Positions 19,601 to 27,829 of a stretch of 64,000 nucleotides of DNA are shown piece after piece; within the stretch, counting starts at the first letter, position 1, and each line of letters begins with the position of its first letter. The translations under genes and the position numbers were made by a program. The stretch spans positions 1 through 64,000 of the forward strand of contig CALYAO010000063.1 in assembly GCA_944393605.1 (NCBI GenBank). Direction: 5' to 3'. The notes beneath the pieces were generated by a model. That model worked only from the letters and a program-made list of their open reading frames with translations, made no database searches and was not told the origin of the DNA. This DNA comes from an uncultured Clostridia bacterium (GTDB taxonomy: Bacteria; Bacillota; Clostridia; UBA1381; UBA9506).

Positions 19601-19972
19601 AAACGTGCCATCGCCCATACCATTGATGTACCCGAGGTTCGCAGCGCAGTTGATGTAGCCCAGCGCCCAGTGATCAGCCGCAACGTCCGTGAATCTGGAT
19701 GCACCGGTGGAGCCCTGTGCCGCAGCTTCATTGCCCGTCGCTCTGATCAGGATAGCCGCAGCTTCCGAACGAAGCAGCGTCGAGTCAGGCTCGAAAGTAT
19801 CCTCGGTCTTGCCTTCAACAATACCCAGAGCGGACAGAATGGATACCGCTTCATAGGCTGTTGAATCGCTTGTGACGTCAGCGAACTCTTTTGCACTAAC
19901 GATGGTCGTAAATGTACTGATGATCATCGCCATTGAAACGAGTACCGCTAACAGCTTTTTGAGATTTTTCAT
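16601..19972 (-). CDS. S-layer homology (SLH) domain surface protein
   Basis: A 1123-residue secreted protein, probably a major surface or S-layer component. It has a signal peptide (about 1-27, ending TIVSAKEFADV) and three N-terminal SLH units: about 30-80 (SALGIVEGKTEDTFEPDS), 93-145 (NLGYINGMGDGTFAPDQT), and a weaker third near 155-200. These would hold it on pyruvylated wall polymer. A long acidic region of unknown fold follows, then a tail from about 1040 of Thr/Pro-Asp and (Ser-Ala)n ending in Glu/Pro/Ala-rich sequence. The start has AAGGGAGGA. It is transcribed alone from a near-consensus promoter with a 130-nt leader. Base composition is more AT-rich than its neighbours. No sortase motif. 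Confidence 0.93.
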   Translation of the reverse strand: MKNLKKLLAVLVSMAMIISTFTTIVSAKEFADVTSDSTAYEAVSILSALGIVEGKTEDTFEPDSTLLRSEAAAILIRATGNEAAAQGSTGASRFTDVAADHWALGYINCAANLGYINGMGDGTFAPDQTLKYQEFVKMLVAALGYTPMAERRGGYPTGYLVVGASQGVTNGLQVAGEADATRAVVAQLTYNALDVPVMEQTEFGTNNEGYTIFDGTGGTAKKTMASSMLGITKAKGTILANNRSGIGYDKIDLKRNSEPQVRLAISDLYNVEYDDYWAPTVTNPDYGDMQHVIAYYGDTNADDYLGYDVIVYLYRNDNDDDEILAVTPEKSKTSELVITRDIENVEHFSDASSSQAPVFEYWEDKDNDRDVSDLDIAPDAAIVYNGTFVGRANGTDVKDREVMGEIDARILEADEVKFVGPSNDDYDKVFVTKYEYGLVEEVNIEELIIDTTDVTIELEDTSTSTGTKDYTITFDGEAITLEDLQENDVLNIVFEGGSREEYDYVDIIVTRDVLEGTVTEKSTTTDNKTEFMIGDVSGVRAINEDKAADISLNDVGTFYLSINGDIVDFVAESVSGDYAFILKMGRTVNGFGATYEMKLFTGDGNITTVPLSETNFRVVDYAASENGETTTYTSSSTASSSKKDMLLLYYDYMGGYNLDAAALATLATLGVTGAAETDVGWANGENDDANITKRFVAYKLDTNGNLREISFAGTNTGSSSNHNYDALNAKVDHDMMTIGSYDLKDGAKIFSIPLTGTEADGYVDENEVSLLSLTSLDETETYANTYVFDVNRNYAVGAAVFTQGVDFVDPNSGMAVVDSVSTASVDGDEVTKVYFVQGGELKNLVISDISYTLEAVDGETSVQGISLAKGDVFMYSVNGNDEINKAQLIYDASAYRLMTDGSSKGKDLDEVAYVYGILTRVDGTRLTLTNRFGLTEPAQAGDEGFEDAVAMRYNVRTQDGSTLARYEERKSSNAITILNGVGSLRASSSDGDPYAYVAIGKLMDGNMLTDVVEVQINLSNLTPDEIEDLTFVINPGEVLDPTETETPDPTPSESASASASASASASASADPDDESSAAPATPEVPEVTDEPSAAPSEPAEPEASDDAEASEAPAASADPVVEE
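16767..16820 (-). repeat. Ser-Ala hexanucleotide repeat in the SLH-protein tail
   Basis: About nine imperfect copies of a 6-nt unit (GCACTC, GCACTT or GCGCTC on the plus strand) encode the (Ser-Ala)n stretch. Such repeats can change copy number by slippage in multiples of 6 nt without breaking the frame. Confidence 0.85.
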
Positions 19973-20033
19973 CGTCTCTCAAATCCTCCCTTTTAAATTA
20001 TTTTTAAAGCATTGTGAAAGAGTTGATTTTTCA

Positions 20034-20067
20034 TACCACAAGCCCCTCTCTCACAGGCATTGTGGTA
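20034..20067 (-). other. Stable 5'-leader hairpin of the SLH mRNA
   Basis: Arms 20034-20044 and 20056-20067 pair over 11 bp with one bulged base, within the leader between the promoter and the start codon at 19972. Placed close to the mRNA 5' end, it may protect the abundant transcript or regulate it. No T-run follows, so it is not a terminator. Confidence 0.65.
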
Positions 20068-20110
20068 CGTCGAGGGATAGGAAGAAATTCCTACCAGCAT
20101 TTACGCATTG

Positions 20111-20139
20111 ATTATACCACTCCACCCATGGTAAGTCAA
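20111..20139 (-). promoter_or_regulatory. Very strong sigma-A type promoter for the SLH gene
   Basis: On the minus strand: -35 TTGACT, a 17-bp spacer ending in TGG, and -10 TATAAT. This is the closest to consensus of any promoter in the window. The predicted transcript start is near 20104, giving a leader of about 130 nt. Confidence 0.92.
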
Positions 20140-20221
20140 TGCTTGATTTGTAGTTGTAATAAAACTGTAAAATTATCACACTACAAACCTATATGCAATT
20201 GCACAAACTGTGCATCATTGC

Positions 20222-21841
<1,620 letters not shown>

Positions 21842-21865
21842 TTACGCAAATTGGCTACCTTATTC

Positions 21866-21894
21866 ATTGTAATCGCTGGTGTCAGGAATGTCAA
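21866..21894 (-). promoter_or_regulatory. sigma-A type promoter for pyrG
   Basis: Minus strand: -35 TTGACA, 17-bp spacer, -10 TACAAT. The transcript would start near 21859, giving a short leader of about 36 nt before the ATG at 21823. Confidence 0.85.
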
Positions 21895-21953
21895 GGACTT
21901 TTTTTGTTTTTCATAAATTTTTCATTTTTTGCGCAGAATCGGGCCGGTTTGCC

Positions 21954-21982
21954 TTGAAAAATGGGGATATTTATGGTATAGT
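21954..21982 (+). promoter_or_regulatory. sigma-A type promoter for the DUF2520-panB operon
   Basis: -35 TTGAAA, 17-bp spacer ending in TGG, -10 TATAGT. The leader to 22095 is about 105 nt and holds two small hairpins: GGGCGTCTGCCC near 22000, and ATCCG/CGGAT near 22048-22061 followed by TTTT. Confidence 0.75.
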
Positions 21983-22094
21983 TGTGCACAGACAGGGCGT
22001 CTGCCCGCTTGCACTATTATAGACGATGAGGCGCGCAAAAAGTTTCATCCGTAGGCGGATTTTCTGCGTTTTTATGGAATAGGGGGACTTTGGT

Positions 22095-22940
22095 ATGGTT
22101 CGAATCGGGATCATTGGCGCGGGCCGCGTCGGGACATGCCTCGCGGGGTATCTCGCGGCGCGCGGGTATCCCGTTGCGGGCTTTTTCTCCCGCACCTTTG
22201 CTTCCGCACAGACAGCGGCCGGCGCCATCGGGGGCCAGGCATATACAGACCTGTGCGCGCTGGCAACGGACTCCGACGTGGTGCTGATCACCACGCCCGA
22301 CGATGCCATCGCGCAAACGGCGGCCGCCCTTGCAGCGGGTCTGTCCGAAGGGAAGCGCCGGGTATATATCCACACCAGCGGAGCCACGCCGGCGGCGGCA
22401 CTATCCCCCCTTGCCCCCCATGCGGCGGGACTGTTCGCACTCCATCCCATCTATTCCTTTTCGGGCCGGTATCTGCCGCCCGAGGAGGTTGCGCGCATTC
22501 CTGTTACCGTGGAGGGCCAGGGAGAGGATGCTTTTATAAAGGAAGCCTTCCCCCATGCCGTCTCCATCCCCGCGGCACAAAAACCGCTGTACCACGCGGC
22601 GCTGTGTATGGCGAGCAATTTCCTTGTGACGCTCATGGCCCATGCGTGGCATGCGGCGGAGGGAGCGGGCCTGCCGCCCGAGATGCTGCGGCCGCTGGTG
22701 GAAAAGACGGTGGAGAACCTGTTTGTGCAGGGCCCCGAGGCCGCTCTGACCGGCCCCATCTCCCGCGGGGATGCCGGCACGGTGCGGGCCCACCTGGCGG
22801 CACTAGGCGACGAAACGGATTTTTACCAAATTTTGGGAAGATATACGGCCCAGCTTGCAGAACAAGCGGGCAGGCTGGACCAAACACAACGAAACAAGAT
22901 TTTGGAGGTGCTGCAAGATGGCAAAACTTACAACGCATAA
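22095..22940 (+). CDS. Rossmann-fold/DUF2520 protein, probable ketopantoate reductase (PanG-type)
   Basis: A 281-residue NAD(P)-binding protein. The N terminus MVRIGIIGAGRVGTCLA is a GxGxxG Rossmann motif, and LITTPDDAI follows near residue 75. The C-terminal helical half is DUF2520 (ALHPIYSF, PLYHAALCMASNFLVTLM, ISRGDAGTVRAHL). Its stop lies 23 nt inside panB, so the two are translationally coupled. PanG, a ketopantoate reductase described from Francisella and found in some Firmicutes, has this Rossmann plus DUF2520 build as I recall it. The next step after PanB is exactly ketopantoate reduction. The domain call is firm; the enzyme call is inference. Confidence 0.82.
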   Translation: MVRIGIIGAGRVGTCLAGYLAARGYPVAGFFSRTFASAQTAAGAIGGQAYTDLCALATDSDVVLITTPDDAIAQTAAALAAGLSEGKRRVYIHTSGATPAAALSPLAPHAAGLFALHPIYSFSGRYLPPEEVARIPVTVEGQGEDAFIKEAFPHAVSIPAAQKPLYHAALCMASNFLVTLMAHAWHAAEGAGLPPEMLRPLVEKTVENLFVQGPEAALTGPISRGDAGTVRAHLAALGDETDFYQILGRYTAQLAEQAGRLDQTQRNKILEVLQDGKTYNA

Positions 22941-23715
22941 ACTGAAGAAGATGAAGGCAGCAGGAGAACGCATCACCATGCTCACGGCCTATGACTACCC
23001 CATGGCCAAGCTGCTGGACGGCGCTGGTGTGGACATGCTGCTGGTGGGAGACTCCCTGGGCCCCGTCGTGCTGGGCTATGACGACACCACCCGGGTCACC
23101 ATGGAGGACATGGTGCATCACACCCAGGCAGTCGTGCGCGGTGCGGAGCATGCCATGGTGGTCGCCGACCTGCCCTATCTCAGCTACCATCTCGGCATCC
23201 CCGAAGCCATCCGGAACGGCGGCCGGCTCATTCAGGAGGGCGGCGCTGGCGCCGTCAAGCTGGAAGGCGGCGAAAAGGTTGCGGATACCATCCGGGCCAT
23301 GGTGGATGCAGGGATCCCCGTCATGGGGCACATCGGGCTGACGCCCCAGGCTATCCTGACGCTGGGCGGGCACTTTATCCAGGGCAAGACAGACGAGGCC
23401 GCCCAGCAGCTCATCCGGGATGCCAAGATTTTGGAGGAGAGCGGCGTGTTTGCCATCGTGCTCGAATGCGTGCCCAAGGCGGTCGGCGCCGCCGTCACCG
23501 AGGCGGTTTCGGTGCCCACCATCGGCATTGGTGCGGGCGCGGGCTGTGACGGGCAGGTGCTGGTGTCCTACGACATGCTGGGCCTGTTCCAGCGAAAGGT
23601 GCCCAGCTTTGTGAAGCCCTATGAGGACCTGTCCGCCCTCATTGACGAAGGCGTCCGGCAGTATGTCGCGGAGGTCAAGGCGGGGCAGTTCCCAACGGAT
23701 GACTATTCTTTCTAA
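22918..23715 (+). CDS. panB: 3-methyl-2-oxobutanoate hydroxymethyltransferase
   Basis: A 265-residue PanB that adds a formaldehyde unit from methylene-THF to 2-oxoisovalerate to give ketopantoate. Family motifs are ITMLTAYDYPMAKLLDGAGV, LLVGDSLG with a metal-binding Asp, VKLEGGEKV, and GIGAGAGCDGQVLVSYDMLG. The ATG at 22918 has TTGGAGGTG upstream; longer readings would run back into the overlapping gene. No panC or panD follows. Confidence 0.96.
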   Translation: MAKLTTHKLKKMKAAGERITMLTAYDYPMAKLLDGAGVDMLLVGDSLGPVVLGYDDTTRVTMEDMVHHTQAVVRGAEHAMVVADLPYLSYHLGIPEAIRNGGRLIQEGGAGAVKLEGGEKVADTIRAMVDAGIPVMGHIGLTPQAILTLGGHFIQGKTDEAAQQLIRDAKILEESGVFAIVLECVPKAVGAAVTEAVSVPTIGIGAGAGCDGQVLVSYDMLGLFQRKVPSFVKPYEDLSALIDEGVRQYVAEVKAGQFPTDDYSF

Positions 23716-23874
23716 TAATCAGCCACAGACTGGTTTGATACAGAGGAAACGGGTTTTCAAGGGCACGGACCCTTTCAGCAGCCGAATCCCCACAGAAAAG
23801 GCCTTGTCTCGGCGCAAAAGCGGCCCGGTGCATGCTTTTTTTACAAAACGCAGAAAAAATAAGGAGAGAGATGG

Positions 23875-25098
23875 ATGCAAAATGTATTTGACGTATTGAA
23901 GGAACGCGGCCTCATCGCGCAAACCACCCACGAGGAGGAGATCCGGGAACTTCTGGGCCGCGAGAAAGTCACCTTCTATATCGGCTTTGACCCCACGGCG
24001 GACAGCCTGCATGTGGGGCACTTCCTGCAGATGGTGGTCATGGCGCACATGCAGCGCGCGGGGCACCGGCCCATCGCCATCATCGGCGGCGGGACCGCTA
24101 TGATCGGGGATCCCACGGGGAAAACCGACATGCGGCGCATGATGACCCGGGAGGAGATTGACCACAATGCCGCGCAGTTCCAGAAGCAGCTGGGCAAGCT
24201 CATCGAATTTGGGGAGGACAAGGCCCTCATGCTCAACAACGCGGACTGGATCAGCGGCCTCAACTACATGGAATTTCTGCGGGACATCGGCGTCCATTTC
24301 TCGGTCAACCGCATGCTGACGGCCGAGTGCTTCAAATCCCGCCTGGAGCGGGGGTTGTCCTTCCTGGAGTTTAACTACATGCTGCTCCAGAGCTATGATT
24401 TTTATCTCTTAAACCAGCAGTATAACTGCAAACTGGAGCTGGGCGGAGACGACCAGTGGTCCAACATCATCGGCGGCATCGAGCTGGTGCGCCGCAAGAC
24501 GGGCAAACAGGCTTATGGCATGACCTTCACCCTGCTCACCACCAGCGACGGCAAGAAGATGGGCAAAACCGAAAACGGCGCGCTGTTTTTGGATCCCAAC
24601 AAGGTCGCGCCCTATGACTTTTACCAGTATTGGCGCAACGTCGCGGACAATGACGTCATCCGGTGCCTCAAGCTGGTCACCTTTGTGCCCATGGACCAGA
24701 TCCGGGAGCTGGAAAAGCTGGAAGGCCAGGAATTAAACCGCGCCAAGGAGCTGCTCGCCTATGAGGTCACCAGTATGGTGCATGGCGAGGCGGAGGCAAA
24801 GAAGGCGCAGGAGACGGCCCGTGCGCTGTTTGCGGGCGCCGCGGGCGGAGATATGCCCCAGACCGTGCTGACTGCGGCAGAGGCGGCAGACGGCATCGGC
24901 CTTTTGGATGCCATGGTAAAGGCGGGGCTCATCCCTTCCAAAGGGGAAGGACGGCGGCTCATCGCCCAGGGCGGCATCAGTGTGAACGACGAAAAGGTGG
25001 CCGACCCCAATCTGGTGCTCACGGGAGACCAGCTCACGGGAGACGGTGTTGTGGTAAAAAAAGGAAAAAAGGTGTATCACCGGATTTTGGTAAAATAA
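23875..25098 (+). CDS. tyrS: Tyrosyl-tRNA synthetase
   Basis: A 407-residue class I synthetase. The Rossmann catalytic domain has the HIGH-type motif HVGH (in [13 protein letters not shown]) and a KMSKS-type loop [11 protein letters not shown] near residue 228. The C-terminal S4 RNA-binding domain is seen in [22 protein letters not shown]. The start follows AAGGAGAGAG. The 159 nt upstream have small hairpins but no T-box core, so regulation is probably by readthrough from panB or an unseen promoter. A terminator follows directly. Confidence 0.97.
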   Translation: MQNVFDVLKERGLIAQTTHEEEIRELLGREKVTFYIGFDPTADSLHVGHFLQMVVMAHMQRAGHRPIAIIGGGTAMIGDPTGKTDMRRMMTREEIDHNAAQFQKQLGKLIEFGEDKALMLNNADWISGLNYMEFLRDIGVHFSVNRMLTAECFKSRLERGLSFLEFNYMLLQSYDFYLLNQQYNCKLELGGDDQWSNIIGGIELVRRKTGKQAYGMTFTLLTTSDGKKMGKTENGALFLDPNKVAPYDFYQYWRNVADNDVIRCLKLVTFVPMDQIRELEKLEGQELNRAKELLAYEVTSMVHGEAEAKKAQETARALFAGAAGGDMPQTVLTAAEAADGIGLLDAMVKAGLIPSKGEGRRLIAQGGISVNDEKVADPNLVLTGDQLTGDGVVVKKGKKVYHRILVK

Positions 25099-25110
25099 GG
25101 AGTTTTGGTC

Positions 25111-25147
25111 AAAAAGAAGAGCGCCATTAGCGGCGCTCTTCTTTTTT
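25111..25147. terminator. Intrinsic terminator after tyrS
   Basis: A 15-bp stem, AAAAAGAAGAGCGCC against its complement, around a 6-nt loop, with a T-run ending at 25147. A- and T-runs on both sides allow it to act also for the convergent DUF3343 gene. Confidence 0.92.
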
Positions 25148-25205
25148 ACATCATCCATCGCAGATGCCCGCTCCCACAGATGCTTGTCCCCCGATGCCCG
25201 TCCGC

Positions 25206-25466
25206 TTACAGCATGGTATACTGCGTCCCGCCGTCCTCTGCGACCGACGTGGTATACCGCCGTGTGACCTCAGTGCCGTATTCCCCCACGATGCGTTCCA
25301 CGTCCGCCACCGTGCCCGCGGGGCAGCGGAGCGCATAGCTGCACCCCTGGCTGATGGCCTTTGGCGTCTGTACGACCCGCAGGCCCCGGATGCCCTCCCG
25401 AACTGCCAGTTTTTTGATGCGGTTGGCCATGGTGGAGGAGGAAAAGACCAAGTAAATATCGCCCAT
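25206..25466 (-). CDS. DUF3343 domain protein (putative Se/S carrier-like)
   Basis: An 86-residue protein starting MGDIYLVFSSSTMANRIKKL, which fits DUF3343, a small family annotated as a putative Se/S carrier. Such proteins often have one conserved cysteine pair; here the cysteines are in SQGCSYALRCPAG. It is divergently oriented from the oxidoreductase gamma subunit gene, with 161 nt between the starts. RBS AGAGGTGA is 6 nt before the ATG. The actual function is not established. Confidence 0.78.
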   Translation of the reverse strand: MGDIYLVFSSSTMANRIKKLAVREGIRGLRVVQTPKAISQGCSYALRCPAGTVADVERIVGEYGTEVTRRYTTSVAEDGGTQYTML

Positions 25467-25555
25467 GTTCTGTTCACCTCTTTATCTCATATGGCTTCAT
25501 AGTATCATATTCGCGCCCGCCTCGTCTTGCCACAGAAATTATTTCCCTGTGGGTC

Positions 25556-25584
25556 TTGCAATGTACGGGCAAATTTGATACAAT
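25556..25584 (+). promoter_or_regulatory. sigma-A type promoter for the gamma-subunit gene
   Basis: -35 TTGCAA, 17-bp spacer ending in TGA, -10 TACAAT. It drives the isolated 2-oxoacid oxidoreductase gamma subunit and pgeF. Confidence 0.85.
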
Positions 25585-25627
25585 AATAAGAAGTAGATTG
25601 AATTCAAGCAGGATGGGAGTTTTTAGC

Positions 25628-26173
25628 ATGGAGAATTGTAAAATCATTTTGGCGGGATTCGGCGGACAGGGCATCCTGTTTGCCGGCAAGGTTTTGGCAT
25701 ATGCAGGCCTGACAACGGACAAAAACGTTTCGTGGCTGCCGTCCTATGGCCCCGAGATGCGCGGCGGTACCTGTAACTGCAGCGTCGTCATCTCCGAAAA
25801 GCCCATCGGCGCGCCCGTTATCGCGAAGCCCGACGTGCTCATCGCCATGAACCGGCCCTCCCTGGATAAATTTGAGAATGCGGTGGCAGCAGGCGGATAC
25901 ATCGTCGTGGACAGTTCCCTGATTGACCGGAAGGCCGAACGCACCGACGTGCACGTCATTGAGATCCCCGCCACCCAGATGGCGCTGGATGCGTCGCTTG
26001 ACAAGCTGGCCAACATGGTCATCATGGGCCGCATCATGAAGGAGACCGGTCTGTTTGACATGGATGCCCTAAAAGAGGGCTTAAAGAAGAGCGTTCCTGC
26101 CAGCAAGGCGGCGCTGCTCGACAAGAACATCCAGGCGCTGGAGCTTGGGTTCCACTATGAGAGCGCCGTTTGA
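25628..26173 (+). CDS. 2-oxoacid:ferredoxin oxidoreductase, gamma subunit
   Basis: A 181-residue gamma subunit of the pyruvate/2-oxoacid:ferredoxin oxidoreductase family. It opens CKIILAGFGGQGILFAGKVL, the family's glycine-rich start, and has SYGPEMRGGTCNCSVVIS and MNRPSLDKF further on. In related bacteria this gene sits directly after the alpha and beta genes. Here the delta, alpha and beta genes are 31 kb away (56753-58784), and that cluster lacks a gamma gene, so this is very likely the missing partner. The substrate (2-oxoglutarate or branched-chain 2-oxoacid) cannot be fixed from sequence. It overlaps pgeF by 17 nt. Confidence 0.92.
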   Translation: MENCKIILAGFGGQGILFAGKVLAYAGLTTDKNVSWLPSYGPEMRGGTCNCSVVISEKPIGAPVIAKPDVLIAMNRPSLDKFENAVAAGGYIVVDSSLIDRKAERTDVHVIEIPATQMALDASLDKLANMVIMGRIMKETGLFDMDALKEGLKKSVPASKAALLDKNIQALELGFHYESAV

Positions 26174-26969
26174 GCGGATTGAAACCAAAGAGGGCCTTGC
26201 CTATTACCAGGCGACGGCCTTTACCCAAACCGGCCTGGTCCGGCATGCGTTTTCCACGCGGCTGGGCGGCGCGAGCCAGGGCGGCCAGCTAAATCTTGGC
26301 CGCAATACGCCGGATGACCAGGCGCAGGTATTGGAAAACTACCGGCGGTTTTGCCATGCGACCGGGCTTTGCAGCCACCGGATGGTGCTGTCCCAGCAGG
26401 TGCACGGCGACCACATCGCGGCCGTGGGGGAAGCAGATGCGGGCCGGGGGCTGTATGCGCCGGGGCTTTCGGGCGTGGATGGCCTCATGACGGACGTTCC
26501 GGGGCTCGCGCTCGCGACGTTTTATGCAGACTGTACGCCGCTGCTTCTGCTCGATCCCGTGCGGCGGGTCGTCGCATCGGTGCATTCGGGCTGGCGGGGG
26601 ACGGTCCAGCGGATCGGCGCCAAGGCGGTCGCCGCCATGCAGGCGCAGTATGGCTGTGACCCTGCGGATATCCTGGTTGCCATCGGCCCTGCCATTGGGC
26701 CCTGCCATTTTGAGGTGGATGCCGACGTGCGGGACCTGTTTGTGGCTACCTTTGGGGATGCCTGTTTGTCACATATTGTGACAAAAGGAGCAAAGTTTTA
26801 TATCGACACCCATGCGATCAATGTGACAGAGCTGTGCCGTGCTGGAATCGATCGCGCGCACATCTCCATCAGCGGCCTTTGTACGGTATGTCATGTGGAG
26901 GAATTTTTCTCTTACCGGGCAGAGGGTGCCAAAGCGGGCCGACTTTGTGCGGCCATTGCACTGCAATAA
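26157..26969 (+). CDS. pgeF: Peptidoglycan editing factor PgeF / YfiH (laccase-domain protein)
   Basis: A 270-residue protein of the Cu-oxidase_4/DUF152 family (formerly polyphenol oxidase or laccase domain). Homologues hydrolyse mis-incorporated peptidoglycan precursors or act as purine nucleosidases/phosphorylases. The metal-site motifs are present: Cys in YADCTPLLLLDP, His in SVHSGWRGTVQ, and GPAIGPCHFEVD. It starts inside the gamma-subunit gene; the ATG at 26157 is preferred, with only a weak GGAG upstream, which suggests coupling. A terminator follows at once. Confidence 0.92.
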   Translation: MRAPFERIETKEGLAYYQATAFTQTGLVRHAFSTRLGGASQGGQLNLGRNTPDDQAQVLENYRRFCHATGLCSHRMVLSQQVHGDHIAAVGEADAGRGLYAPGLSGVDGLMTDVPGLALATFYADCTPLLLLDPVRRVVASVHSGWRGTVQRIGAKAVAAMQAQYGCDPADILVAIGPAIGPCHFEVDADVRDLFVATFGDACLSHIVTKGAKFYIDTHAINVTELCRAGIDRAHISISGLCTVCHVEEFFSYRAEGAKAGRLCAAIALQ

Positions 26970-26997
26970 AAAACGGGCCCAAAAAGCCCGTTTTTTT
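26968..26997. terminator. Bidirectional intrinsic terminator after pgeF
   Basis: AAAAACGGGC and GCCCGTTTTT pair around CCAAAAA, with seven T on the plus strand and an A-run before the stem giving T on the minus strand. It begins in the pgeF stop codon. Confidence 0.92.
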
Positions 26998-27088
26998 ACA
27001 GCCGTTTTCTCCTGCGCCGCTGCTCACGCTCGGCTGCCGGTTCCTCCTTTTCCATCTCGGCCATTTGAGCAACGGGATCATCATACAT
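26996..27088 (-). CDS. Candidate 30-residue small protein or gene remnant
   Basis: A minus-strand open frame encoding MYDDPVAQMAEMEKEEPAAE followed by a basic end (RRRRKRL). Its stop codon falls in the T-run of the 26968-26997 terminator, as expected for a real gene end. The frame continues upstream without a stop for seven more codons (YSTHNGG). There is no good ribosome-binding site before the ATG (only GGTGG, too close). The acidic-then-basic composition looks protein-like and unlike random frame. It may be a small protein or the surviving 3' end of a lost gene. I do not recognise it. Confidence 0.3.
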   Translation of the reverse strand: MYDDPVAQMAEMEKEEPAAEREQRRRRKRL

Positions 27089-27114
27089 ACCACCGTTATG
27101 GGTGCTATATCACA

Positions 27115-27334
27115 AAATATCTGATTGAATGACGCGAGGCCTTGAGAAAAATCATGCAATACCCTTGAAGACAGCGGGGTTGGTTCCCGGAGCTGATGAC
27201 CGCAAAGCTGCAGTCGGCCGTGCCCAGCGCAGCGCCATGCCAAGAAGGCGGCGAGACCGCGGCATCGTTACTGAAAGGAACCCAAGAGCGCCTACTTGTG
27301 CCGGGTGTTCCGCAGGAAGCCTTGCCTGATATAA
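27115..27334 (+). ncRNA. Candidate structured RNA, rod-like with a central bulge (6S-like architecture)
   Basis: No convincing gene covers this stretch, but its two halves pair along almost the whole length. ATATC (27118-27122) pairs with GATAT (27328-27332), and GAGGC with GCCTT. ACCC (27161-27164) pairs with GGGT (27303-27306), TTGGTTCC (27180-27187) with GGAACCCAA (27278-27286), and GATGACCGC (27195-27203) with GCGGCATC (27259-27266). Unpaired segments at about 27165-27179 and 27287-27302 form a large central bubble. This long hairpin with a central bulge, about 215 nt, ending at a strong terminator, is how 6S RNA is built. At least one pair is G-U only on the plus strand. I cannot verify the 6S consensus by eye, and no clear promoter is seen. 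Confidence 0.4.
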
Positions 27335-27366
27335 AAAAACAGCCATGGGGCCCCATGGCTGTTTTT
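27335..27366. terminator. Bidirectional palindromic terminator
   Basis: A perfect palindrome, ACAGCCATGGGG next to CCCCATGGCTGT, flanked by A7 and T5. It terminates the minus-strand rsmD-coaD cluster and could also end the plus-strand structured RNA. Confidence 0.92.
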
Positions 27367-27387
27367 CTGTTCATAAAAACCGATTGT

Positions 27388-27828
27388 TTATTTTTTGAGC
27401 TCTTTGCGATTCTCCCGCAGCATCTCCACCGTACTGATCAAGGTGTCTTCCAGACCCTTTAGGACCTCATCCGCATACTGATTGCCGCCCATCCGCAGCT
27501 CGTGCGCATGCGCCTGCGCCTTTTGGATGATCTGATTCGCCTGCTCATAGGCCTGCTTGGTGATCTCATGCTCGTCAATGAGCGTGACAATCTTGTCCTC
27601 CGCGCCCTTTACGATGGCCTGCGCCTCCCGCTGTGCATCCGCAATGATGCGCTGGCGCTCCTCTTTGACCCACTTGGCCTGTTTCATCTCATCGGGAAAC
27701 TTCATCCGAATTTCCTGCAGCAGATCCAAAAGCTCTTCTTTGTTGACCAGGCCCTTATGCGTAAACGGCACAGCCATACAGCGTTCCACTTTATCTTCCA
27801 ACGCGTCAAGCAAATCCAGAATCTCCAT
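27388..27828 (-). CDS. Coiled-coil protein of unknown function (often labelled ATPase or ATP synthase F0 B-like)
   Basis: A 146-residue, highly charged helical protein. Residues about 45-140 form a near-continuous coiled coil (KEERQRIIADAQREAQAIVK, EQANQIIQKAQAHAHELR) like the ATP synthase b subunit, but there is no membrane anchor and no ATPase motif. It starts 1 nt after the coaD stop with GGGGAGGA upstream, and homologues sit beside coaD and rsmD in many Clostridia. The database name ATPase is not supported by any P-loop. A cytoskeletal or DivIVA-like scaffold role is possible, but this is only analogy. Confidence 0.8.
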   Translation of the reverse strand: MEILDLLDALEDKVERCMAVPFTHKGLVNKEELLDLLQEIRMKFPDEMKQAKWVKEERQRIIADAQREAQAIVKGAEDKIVTLIDEHEITKQAYEQANQIIQKAQAHAHELRMGGNQYADEVLKGLEDTLISTVEMLRENRKELKK

Positions 27829-27829
27829 G

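Noticed and set aside
17774-19864. 696-codon plus-strand open frame opposite the SLH gene
   Set aside because: It is an antisense shadow: the SLH frame has a signal peptide, SLH repeats, promoter, ribosome-binding site and terminator, and the opposite frame has none of these and no recognisable domain.
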